This document shows positions 54,701 through 64,000 of a stretch of 64,000 nucleotides of DNA, one piece after another (positions within the stretch are counted from its first letter, which is position 1; every line of letters starts with the position of its first letter). Origin of the DNA: Blastomussa wellsi (taxonomy: Eukaryota > Cnidaria > Anthozoa > Scleractinia > Plerogyridae); assembly GCA_947652115.1 (NCBI GenBank), contig OX393568.1, forward strand, positions 1,966,853 through 2,030,852, read 5' to 3'. Below the pieces are notes generated by a model. The model did no database searches. It was not told where the DNA came from and worked only from the letters and a program-made list of their open reading frames with translations. The position numbers were made by a program, and so were the translations under genes.

Positions 54701-57700
54701 GGAATCTGTTTGTGAAGGCAAAACTGGTGGGCAGATAGTTACTTCTGAACATGAGCAAATTGAATGTAAATCTGATTGTGTAAACAGAACAGAAGCTGTT
54801 CCACATCAATACAGGAATGTGTTTGAAATTATGGAGGGTAAAGAAGCTCAATCTAAGGCTTCAAATGCATTTGAAACAAGTGAAAATAAAGACATGGCGA
54901 TTGATTGTGAAGAATCCTGTGCCAAGAAAAGATCTTTGTCAATCGATAATTCTTGTGATGTTGAACCAAATTCAGTGAAGAAGCTGAAAAATGAATCTGA
55001 TACTGCAAGCAGTAGTAGAACTGAAGGTTCACTTGACACGAACTGGGATAAAAGCGACGACTTGCCGTTAATGGCCAATGTTGATGAAGTTTTGGTGTAT
55101 CACTACATTTTAGATTTGTCTGTCAAATTTAACGAAAAAATTATGAAGGGGAATATAGTATTATTTCTTGAGTCTCGTAACGAGGAAGTGAAAAAAAGGC
55201 AATTTCAAATGACATTAGACAGTACACTGGTAAGCATTGAATCAGTGAGGGAAGTTCTTCTTCCTGAAGACTTTGAAGTGGCATTTTGCGGTCACAAACA
55301 GGACAGTCTTTTGACAGAAGAGACGTCTTCATCCGTGGTACAAAACGGTTTCCTTGGTAACATCCTTGGTGACAAGACTCATACTCCTTTGCCCTTCAAG
55401 GGTCTGTCGTATTCTGTTTATGGGTGGTGTGTACAGATTTGGAAACCTGGTGCAACTGGGAAGGCTTGGCCTAGATGTGTTTGGATTAAGTATCACACCA
55501 CCCCCGAAGGAACGTCATTGACGTGGGCGACGGATCAGGATGGGAAGTAAGTAACTTAAGACAGTCATTGGTTCTTTCGAAGCTTAATTTCCTTTTAAGA
55601 AGAATTGGAGAAGGGTTTAATAGAGAGAGATTATCTCATATCATTAGTCAGTTAGGGTGTAAGTGCTGATTAATAGCACATTTTCACAAAATAACAGCAT
55701 CAATAAGTAAGTGTAACCAATCCAAAGCTTACACTGTTTGTTTTCTTGTTCATAGTTTCCATGTAGTAACTAGTAGTAACTAGGGGCCTTAAGAAACTAC
55801 GATTACAATTTCACTGAGGACGGTGCTAAACAAATAATTTAACGAGCAGTACAATAGCTCTGAACGTGCATTATCCATTTTTGTACATTTTCTAAGTCAT
55901 GCTCTGCAAAACAACAACGTGAAATGACCAAACAATTGCATAGTGTGGAGAACATGAACCAGGTAGTCGATTTTTTGTCTCTAGTTTGAATTTAATTATA
56001 CGTTTACTAATGCAAAGAAAAAGTAACGCTGACACTAATAAACATACTAAATATATTTAGATAGTTGTGCATTTCTTAAGGAAAATATAAATCAATTTTA
56101 GTGGACGTTGTAGTCAGTGGTGAGGGCCCACAGTGAGGTCCTACTATCTTAGGGAAGGGGCACGGGATTCCAAGAGAGAAGTGATTGAAATAATAGAACT
56201 GTTAAGGGTAAAGGGCATATTATTTCACCGACCCAATCTTGAAGGTTTGTGTGTTGTTTGTTATATTCAAGAGGAATTATAGAAAATGTTGAGAGATGAG
56301 GCACAGACTTCTGATTAACAATAAAATTATTAGGAAAAAGTTGGCTTTTGATCCCCCTTGGGAACTAAATGATGAATTGAGCATTTTTTTTTCCTTGTTC
56401 CAGACCATCTGTATTCTCACCCGGTGCATACATCAACAATCGCTCACTGATGCCATGTCAAGAGCCCCCTGTTGCCATGTCAACGTGGCAGGCATCTATT
56501 CACGTGCCTGAAGGCTGTGTAGTGCTCATGAGTGGAAACAAGTTTGTTGGCAAAACTACCGGAAGTGACAATCAAGGTATCACTCGATAGCAGGTCTTTT
56601 AGATGATCATAATTTGAGTCATTATCTATAAAACAGTCCCACATTAATATAATCATTGGATTATTCGCCTTTGTTTTACCGGTATTTCCCTGAGTGTCAG
56701 AGCCAAGTTAGAATTTTAACATACCGAAATTGGTCAGCTGGTTAAAAAAAGTTGTCAAATGAGGCAGTAAATATGGAACTCGCTATGCCGCTATACCTAT
56801 AAATCTAAACAAAATTGTATGGAAAAATGTATGACTAAGTAGTAAATAAAACATTACTCTTTTTCCCCCTTCAGTGACCTATCACTATGAAATGGAAGCC
56901 CCGCTGCCTTGTTCCACTCTAGCTGTAGCAGTGGGGTGGTGGCAGTGTCGACAGTCACGCAATGCTGAAACTAAAAATGGCAGCAACCCGAAGGTGCCTG
57001 TCACGTGCCGTCTGTTTGCCCCGCCCAGTTTGATTGACAGCGCGGCAGACGAGTTACTGGGATATGCACCGAAGTTTCTGGAAGCTTCTTGTGAGCTATT
57101 GGGTCCTTATCCGTTCAGACGCTTAGATATGCTGGTATTACCCAAGTGCTTCGCTTGCATGGGTCTCAAAAGGTAACGTCAATTCAGGGATCGAAATATT
57201 ACTTCTCCTTGCTGAATGCTATAAACCTCTTTTTATATTTGTTGTGAGAATTTTTTCCTATTAGGTTTTACTCACTTGTGTTTTTGTTGAATTTTAGTCC
57301 CAACTTAGTGTTTCTGTCCCAGTCCCTTCTCTCTGGTGACGCCAGTATGCGGGTGCGCCTGGCACATGAGATCTCACATGCTTGGTTCGGATTGCTGGTT
57401 GGTGCAAAAGACTGGAGTGAAGAATGGTTGTCTGAAGGCTTTGCGACATTCATAGAGGAGAAGATTCAATCTAAGGCCGAGAAGGTATGTGGGTGCTTTG
57501 GTAAACTTTTGGAACACATGCACAGGAAGAAAATATAGGTTCTTTTAAAAATAAACTTTGTGTTCTTTCTCCCAGAAGGCAAAGAGCGAGAACATAGTCG
57601 AGCTTCATTCGTTCCAATAAGTGCCAGTTGATGACGTAATCCTGCCTCCAAGATGAGACTGAGCCGTCCCTGAAGTTGCTAAGCAACATGACAATTTTGC

Positions 57701-60700
57701 TCGCTCGAGTACTTTCGGTGTATTTGCGAGCTCTCCCGTTAGTCTTTGATTGGATAAAATAAGGTGGAAACTTCTTGAGTGCCTCAATGAAGCTTCAACA
57801 AAGATTTGCCAAAACTGGCACTTGCTTGACAATTTTTAGAATTTGAGATGTGCGTTCTAGGCATACGGGTATAGTTGTCTGTAGCTTTCTGATTTTGATG
57901 AATGTTTTCTCTCTAGTGGTCCAAGGATAAAGACAGGTTCTATCGGGAGGTGAGGCAAATTCTCAGACACAGGTGTTTGTTATCCGAAATCAAAGAGTGT
58001 GATGACAGTCTCAAGTGCTTGAGGTAAGAAATTATGTAATGAAATATGTCTCAAACTCTTTAAATGTCCATGGAATTAAAACCGAGACGGAGGCAGAGAG
58101 AGAGGCAATTTCTACTTATCCTTCCCTTCGATTTATCTGACTGTGCACATCATTAATTAAAATTAAAATCAATTAATTGAAATGATATGTGTGAAAATTT
58201 TGAATAACGGAAGTTTTAAAAGACATCTTTGCAAATTATGGTGCAATGTATGTAGTGGTTGTAAAGAAAGTGCAGATAAAATCTGACTCCTTGAGCCTTA
58301 CAATATCTGTCGCACTTCACAATGATTTCTTTGTTGTTTATTCAATATGAAGCTGCAATCGTGCAAATGTCTTTTTTGTTTTTATTTTTATCAATGCAGG
58401 CCCAAAGTGGTTAAACCAGCATCAGGTGAGAAGATTTATTAGTTTGTTGTGATGTCTTGTACTTGTGGTTTATGTCATCATGATAAAGCTTAATTTGTAC
58501 TCTTCTGATCGAGCTGATTCTTTCACCCTTCACAGCTCTTTCAACAGCTGTCGCAGTTGATAAGAGTTCTGGGTTATCAGAGGCTATCAGACCTCACACT
58601 GTTGTACAGTTTGGTCAAATCTGCTCCAGAAAATGGACGCAAGTTCATTACCTCAAGGTTTGCATCTCCTACATTTACTGGTAACTCATCTTTAGAAAAA
58701 AACACTTGCGTGAAATATAATGTTAGATAGCGGCGCTTGCAACTTTTCGTTAAGGAATGATCAACGAAAAGACAGTATTCAGGTGAGAAAACAGACCTGG
58801 TGTTTCTTTCGTTCATTCCCAGCTCAAGTGATCGGTAAATGAATTGCTCTCCGGTGGTTTCAGGAAATTCCAGATGACCATTCCGTTTTCCGTGCAGCGT
58901 TTAAATTTAAACCCTTTTGGACTGTGGTGAGAAGCAACTGTTAAAATGCAGTTTTTGCCCAAGGTGGGCCATATAAGTAACCAGTGTGGAAATAATTCTA
59001 AGTTTAATTTTGTTTATGTTATTAGGGGTACTTTCTCCTTCATCGGATGGCCAGTATGGTGGGACTTAACGAGTTTGATGAATTTCTTTTTGACTATGTA
59101 CAGCATTACAAAGGACAACTTGTTAGTTCGGAAGTAAGTCTGAAATAATGCAGAGTTTATACCGCATGGGACGATGACTCGGTGTACTTACCAGGAACTT
59201 GAGGGCTTGGCTGAAAGCAAAAAACACGAACTTTTACAGTGAGCTATTGTGTAAACAACAAGCGCAATTTAGCGCTTTTTTGTCCGTCAACATCGTTTAG
59301 TACGGTAGTAATTCCGCTCATAATTTCATTATTTTAGCTCTAGCTCTATCTTAACTTGTTGTATTGTTCCTTATTCACAGGACTTCTTTGGCTTCTTTGT
59401 TGAAAGTTTCTCCAATGTGCCAAGGTGAGAGATTTGGAACGTCCTGCCACCGATGCCGAAATTAGGGATGGTACAGTTGTAAGAGTGCTCGCCTCTCACC
59501 AACGTGGCCCGGGTTTGATTCCTGACAGTCCGTTGCAGAGAAACTCGGCCACGGAAAATTTGCAAGGAATGCAGATGCGGATTTGAATGAAAATAGTGAC
59601 TGATTGACGGGTTTTGCCAAAACATAGCACGGATCGCCGGATTCATCCCCCGCCTCATTCCCGGCCCGGCGTCATATGTGGGTCGAGTTTGTTGTTGGTT
59701 CTCGTCCTTACTCCAAGGGTTTTTCTTCGGGTGCTCCAGTTTTACTCCCTCCACAAAAAACCAACACTTCTAAATTCCAATTCGATCATGATAATCAGAG
59801 GGCCACAGGTTTGTTAGTCCTATTAAGTACCCTCTTTAAATAAAGTCGATTTATTTTTTTTTTCCAAGAGAAATGAAGGACAAGTTTGTGCATGAATGGC
59901 TGGAGAGGGCTGGGTTGCCAAAGGTAAGCAAGTAATATTCTTTAGAGCTTTAAATCATGATTTGTCGGAGCTTGTTTGAAAGGTGATGTTACGCGGGAAG
60001 ATTTTTAATAATGATTTTACGTTCGCAACATTGTTGCGTTAAAAATCGTCGTCGTGCATTCCAAACTAGTGATCAACCCGGAACTTTTAAATGCGCTCGC
60101 GCACGATGCAAAACATGCCCTTTCATTCACAACGTTGACAAAATATCGGGACCCAAGCGATCTATCAAAATCACTGATCATTTCACCTGTACCTCAGCCA
60201 ATGTCATCTACTGTATAACTTGCACTCTTTGCAAAAAGTTATACATCGGCGAAACAGGGAGACGACTTGGCGACCGATTCCGTGAACACCTTCGTGACGT
60301 AGAGAAAGACGACAAAAATGCATCGAAACCGGTCGCGAGACACTTCAATCTCCCAAATCATTCTAAGCAACATATGGCAGTCTGCGGCCTTTCCCTTCAC
60401 CAAGGAAACACGGAAAGCCGTAAAACTCTAGAACAAAAATTTATTTTTCAAATCGGCACTCTTAATCCTCACGGTATCAACGAACGCTTTTCATTCAACT
60501 AATTTATTCCGAAGTTTTCACGTTACCAGGCACCAGCCAATAGCGAAGCTCCATCTTTCTGTATATAAAGACACACGACGCACAATTCCTTGATTCGCTC
60601 CGACGAAGGGCTAACGCTCGAAACGTCAGCACTTGAATCTCTTTACGGTGGCCAATTGACATTATCAACCCAGTTGATAAAACCAAATTATATACGTGTA

Positions 60701-63385
60701 ACATGTAGCCTGCGAATACAGCCGCCTCTCATTCGCTCCCGCTACTAACATGTGGTGCTGCATGGTTTTTAATGCAGCATTTTTTGAGGCAACATGTTGC
60801 AGGAATTTGAAAGTGATTCAAAGACCTGCAGCACAGTTACTCGAATTTTGTTGGACTTGGTTTTGTTGAACTAAAAATCGTCCCGTGTAATATACCGCTA
60901 ACGCCCATTGTTGAAACAATTTTGCGTTAAAAGTTGTCTCGTGTAACATGGATTAAAAATCGTTGTTAAAAATCGTCCCATGTAACACCTTCAATCGCTT
61001 TTAGGTTGCCCAACGCAGACTAGCTGACAATTATAACGGCAGAATTAACGGCCAAATGTCAAGAATTTCCCAGTCAGCGCTGTATTGATTTTGATATCTC
61101 ATTACTTGGTGACCATGCATGCAGGTAGAACAAAATCAGTTTGGAAAACCAACAAAAAGCCCTCAAAACCTCAAGCTTGTGACAGTAGCACAGTTACTGT
61201 ACCAGTAATTCGCAGCTCGGTATATTTTGTGCTCTGTTGCTAGTACCCTCTTAGTTTAATGCGTGGCTATGTTTAAAACTATTTTCTTTTATTTGTACAC
61301 AGTCCTTTCCAAGGAAGTTTGACAGTCCTGACAATGAGCTTGTTTCACAAGTGGAAAACGAGGTAAGGTTACAACTTCAAACCAAACCCAGACACAAAAT
61401 TCGCTTAGCGAGTCCTTAGCGGTCCAAACATTATAACAATACCTCTCAATACAACTGTATGTAAAAGTATGGTCCGCGTCTAAGACTGCATAATCTGCTT
61501 GTAGTTTCAGACATGGAAAAAACAGGACATGATTAACAAACGAAACAAGACGCTTAAAGTTAGAAAAAGAAAGAAACCTCCAAACAGTACATTGGTAAGT
61601 GGCGGGAAGCACTCTACTATTTGTTGCAAACAACATTGTGACAGCTGACTTGTTTGAAAATGTTCGACATTTTTCCGACCGACACGAACGGGCCCGAAAC
61701 ATTCCGAAAATGATCGATTACAGTGCTTGCGTCAGCCTCTTCGTTGTCGAGTCTCGCAGGTCTGTGGACAATTCATGGAATGATAATTAATCGCTATCAC
61801 GCTTGCGTATTTTGTTTCTGATAGGAAGTCGCTGAACAAGTTGTTTTGCTCCTGGAAAAGCTTTTGGAACGAGAGACGATATCTCATAGCACACTGCGAC
61901 AATTGGACAAATGCTACAACTTATCGACTGGAAATGCTGAGGTTCGTTAACTATTCCTCGACAGCAGACCTTCCAACTCTCACGGTTTCACCGTGAGACT
62001 CACGGTTTGGGATGCCACCTCACGGTCTCACGGCTTTGCCTCTAAATCTCACGGTGAACCAGAAAACCTTGAAATTGCCAAAAAATTCTCGTAAAGTATG
62101 AAGGAATATCGAAACATCTGTGTTCATAACAGCTGAATTAATCAAACTTATTCTTGAGAGAAACCTGGGTACAATGTCAGCGTCATTCCTGTGAAACTTC
62201 GGTGCGCTAAGGTCCCTGGGAAAGCTTAACCTTCGAGCACAAATTTCAAAATGGCCACTCGATGTCCAGAACTCGAGAGTGAAACAAAATCACAAAATGA
62301 CTCTGATACGTCTTCGGAACCTCAGCCATCTACCGCGAAGAAAAGGATAACTCTTAAAGAAACAATTGTTATTATTACTTGCCGCATATTTTAGAAATCT
62401 CCAGGTCTGAGGTCCCAATCTCCAGGTTTTTCTGGGCTTTTTTTCAAAACCTCCAGATTTGCATGTGATGGGGGTTGGAAGGTCTGCGACAGTCACAGTC
62501 AAATAAAAATTAGCTTTACTGTCTGTTGAAAACTAATCAATTATAACCAGCCTTGCTTTGACTTTCTATGATATATGTGATGTTTTCCACCTCATGAGTG
62601 TTTTGGTTTACAAATGTGGCTTAAAATAGCGTGACGTCCCGTACATATTGCGTGACGCAGCCCTGCAGACAACGTGACATTTCCCTATATATTACACGAT
62701 GAAGCCATGTAAACTGTGTGACATGCATTAGTAAATAGAGTTACTGATCGTTGGTTTAATTTTGCAGATTCGACATCGTTGGTGTGAACTCGTTGTAAAG
62801 CACAAGTACGTAATACTCTGCCACTTCATACTCTTCTTTTGTCGTTTTGTTTCACAGAGAGAAAAAAATAATCTTCCTTTACTTGCTATTGACAGGTATA
62901 CCCCGGGGCTGCAGGAAGTTCACAGATTTTTGGTCGAAGATCAGGTATGTCACAAGCTCAAAATACGAATTCTTCTTACTAAGTAAGCTGTACATTTCTT
63001 TTATGACAGTCATGAGAATTTGTTGGCACTTTGAAACAATGTTCTCTAGTAAGAGAAATGCATACTTGCCTGATACCCTCTTTTATACAATGTGTGGATA
63101 AATGAAAGATTGATCGCCCCAATGTATAAGGCCTTCTACATATGATTTCTAGATGAGTGTACACAGCAACCACAATGTGTGATGGAAGGTTTTCACTGTA
63201 ATTTATTCTTTTTATATGTTTATCTACTTTTACAGGGTATGGGAATTTACCTGTTTGGTGAATTGATCATTTCTCAGCAGCCCAAACAACGTGCCTTGGT
63301 AGACGAAGTGTTGAAAGAAATTGGGCCGGAGATGGACAGATGTACTTACCAAACAGTAAAGGACATGTTAGAGGGCAACGACTAG
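45748..63385 (+). CDS. AOPEP: Aminopeptidase O fused to a long novel N-terminal region, 24 exons, 2,004 aa
   Basis: Exons: 45748-45801, 47066-47183, 48227-48411, 48783-48870, 49147-49254, 49919-50127, 50550-50834, 51511-52135, 52822-55546, 56404-56576, 56875-57172, 57298-57484, 57917-58023, 58400-58425, 58536-58657, 59026-59133, 59381-59424, 59869-59923, 61303-61362, 61511-61594, 61825-61941, 62768-62805, 62896-62944, 63236-63385. All are GT-AG, phases close, stop TAG. Residues 1303-2004 are AOPEP, an M1 metallopeptidase, from DDLPLMANVDEVLVYHYILD. The zinc site is HEISH (1646-1650) with the second Glu at 1669, 18 residues on. The end matches the family (IRHRWCELVVKHK, GMGIYLFGELIISQ). Residues 1-1302 are not AOPEP: about 590 residues of globular, Cys-containing sequence I cannot place, then a disordered repeat-bearing, Lys-rich stretch. 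The huge exon 9 encodes both this stretch and the AOPEP start in one frame. Donors of exons 15 (GTTTGC) and 21 (GTTCGT) are weak. Exon 8 has two other in-phase donors upstream of the chosen one. Two genes remain possible. Confidence 0.85.
46634..46782 (+). repeat. Dispersed repeat, copy 2 (pair with 6378-6563)
   Basis: Shares CTAATCACCTTGGCC and GCAATTTCAGACC blocks in the same order as 6378-6563. In intron 1 of the AOPEP fusion. Class unknown. Confidence 0.45.
47791..47986. mobile_element. Palindromic MITE, 196 bp
   Basis: Left arm AATAAACAGAATAGCCTCC and onward through GGACATTATCTGTT. The right arm is the inverse (AACAGATAATGTCC ... GGAGGCTATTGTTTATT). Arms are about 70 bp, loop about 40 bp. 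In intron 2 of the AOPEP fusion. Confidence 0.9.
51110..51215 (-). repeat. Degenerate SINE fragment
   Basis: Reverse-orientation SINE body, eroded: AACCCCCAGCATTAAATTTC, ACATTTATACACCAGGGTGA and a weak jump to the head. In intron 7 of the AOPEP fusion. Confidence 0.65.
52566..52640. repeat. Hairpin repeat
   Basis: CCTCATTCCCAGGGTCTCTC at 52567 is inverted as GAGAGACCCTGGGAACGAGG. Arms are about 27 bp with a C-rich loop. In intron 8 of the AOPEP fusion. Confidence 0.85.
53469..54339 (+). repeat. Degenerate 42-49-residue tandem repeat inside AOPEP-fusion exon 9
   Basis: About six to seven units (residues about 774-1063) sharing a Tyr/Thr-x-x-Lys/Asn-Pro-Ser start (CYEKPF, YQNKPS, YHKKPF, PTKPCS, YHENPS), a Ser-rich middle and an acidic Val-Asp-Asp/Asn-Glu segment (RRVDNESG, KLVDDEDR, NLVNDEGG, KLVCDEDE). 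Similarity is visible in protein but weak in DNA, so the array is old. A Lys-rich stretch follows (NKKKTKKKRKK, about 1065-1080), a likely nuclear/nucleolar signal. Confidence 0.75.
59467..59534 (+). repeat. tRNA-derived SINE head
   Basis: GGTACAGTTGTAAGAGTGCTC resembles an A box and CCCGGGTTTGATTCCTG a B box, spaced as in a tRNA. No closed acceptor stem. It belongs to a different SINE from the one at 42192. In intron 17 of the AOPEP fusion, directly followed by a MITE fragment. Confidence 0.55.
59551..59656. mobile_element. Fragment of the 14981-15447 MITE family
   Basis: GCAAGGAATGCAGATGCGGA, TTTGAATGAAAATAG and ATAGCACGGAT follow the order of the 3' part of 14981-15447. The end reads ATCCCCCGCCTC, a decayed terminus. 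In intron 17 of the AOPEP fusion. Confidence 0.75.
60011..60693 (+). mobile_element. 5'-truncated Penelope-like element (GIY-YIG endonuclease, 163 aa, plus terminal repeat)
   Basis: ORF 60011-60502 ends in a stop and encodes a Cys-rich entry (CARARCKTCPF), then CITCTLCKKLYIGETGRRLG and DRFREHL, the GIY-YIG nuclease of Penelope-like retroelements. The reverse transcriptase part is missing. The following 190 bp contain the hammerhead-like motif (about 60585-60640) and match 10749-10846 in inverse. It lies in intron 18 of the AOPEP fusion, in the sense orientation. The intact 163-codon frame suggests a fairly recent insertion. Confidence 0.85.
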
Positions 63386-64000
63386 AAGATCACACCATCA
63401 AACACAATACAATGCACTGGCTGTCAAGCAACGCGTCTTCCCACTAACAGGGGAGCTATTTTGAGACATGTGCTCATTGTCATGAGTCAATGAAACTCCC
63501 CACAATTCCCTACCCCGCGGGGCAACCGAATTTACAGTGCCCCCCCCCCCACCTTCAAGAGCATGATTTTCTATCCAACCCCCACACTTCATTCCCTTCT
63601 AATCTCTAATCGCCGGCTTCTCCCGACGTGTGTGGAGGGGAGGGGTTTACTAAACGCGCTAGCTGCTACCCAGTATGGACTTGATGCGGGATTACAGAAT
63701 GATTTAGTTAATCGATGGATTGATCGAGTTGTAAATAAATATTTAGATTTTAGGTACATAGATAGAATATAAAGGTATTATAAATGACGCACTTTTGATA
63801 ACGACTACTATGGGGCATGGAAAGTAAATTCTAATTGTTAATATATTTATTAAAAATAGCATTAAATTAGTCGAATGATAAACAATGATACTTTTGGGCG
63901 AGAAACGCGCTCGTCACGCAATCTTGGGAGGGTAGATTGCGTGACTTTATACCCGAAGGACTTCATAATTAGTCTTTTCTCGTTTCGTTTAGTTCAAAAC
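63386..64000 (+). other. AOPEP 3' UTR and flank
   Basis: AATAAA at 63734-63739 is the likely polyadenylation signal, giving a 3' UTR of about 370 bp. A 13-C run sits at about 63539-63551. An ORF at 63563-63772 has no recognisable family. Nothing else is seen to the window edge. Confidence 0.5.

Larger units (their letters stand above)
55056..63385 (+). other. AOPEP-homologous region of the fusion (residues 1303-2004)
   Basis: Starts in exon 9 at DDLPLMAN, the same motif found near residue 11 of vertebrate AOPEP, and runs to the stop. The N-terminal beta domain is followed by the catalytic domain with CMGLKSPN in place of the usual M1 GAMEN motif (AOPEP itself is atypical here, with a Gly-Met-Ala-Ser-Pro-like form). 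Then come HEISH/E zinc ligands, WLSEGFATFIEE and a C-terminal ARM-like helical region. An isoform starting at an internal Met such as 54894 (MAIDCEES) would give a conventional-size AOPEP. Confidence 0.85.

Overview
The window is animal nuclear DNA: AT-rich, with spliced genes using GT-AG introns and many short non-autonomous transposons, tRNA-derived SINEs and Penelope-like fragments. Gene content and repeat style suggest a cnidarian, most likely an anthozoan such as a stony coral. The organism call is inference; the gene calls are read from the sequence.

Layout. 1-965: first coding exon of COQ2 (minus strand), running off the left edge. 1158-13041: a complete 13-exon GCNA gene (plus), divergent from COQ2, with a 34-residue tandem-repeat array in exon 3. 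13042-24418: a gene-poor stretch holding LINE remnants, a TSD-flanked MITE, a diffuse repeat cluster and a nested inverted repeat. 24419-24910: an intronless BTG/Tob gene (plus). 28579-35170: a 5-exon HMGB gene (minus). 37660-45670: a 16-exon ZMYND10 gene (minus). 45748-63385: a 24-exon gene (plus) whose C-terminal third is aminopeptidase O (AOPEP). It is joined in frame to about 1,300 extra N-terminal residues that I do not recognise. The ZMYND10 and AOPEP start codons lie 77 bp apart on opposite strands.

The four multi-exon genes were assembled by hand from splice sites and reading phase, and each complete one closes in frame: GCNA 1,117 aa, HMGB 265 aa, ZMYND10 441 aa, AOPEP fusion 2,004 aa. 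They are not an operon. COQ2/GCNA and ZMYND10/AOPEP are two head-to-head pairs that probably share promoters; HMGB and BTG stand alone. Functions are unrelated: ubiquinone synthesis, germline DNA-protein crosslink repair, antiproliferation, chromatin architecture, ciliary dynein assembly and peptide cleavage.

The most unusual items are the repeat-expanded GCNA disordered region with SUMO-interaction-like motifs, the giant AOPEP fusion, the 77-bp bidirectional promoter with YY1-like motifs over both start codons, and a hammerhead-ribozyme-like motif in a Penelope-type repeat. One 200-base assembly gap (9081-9280) lies in a GCNA intron.
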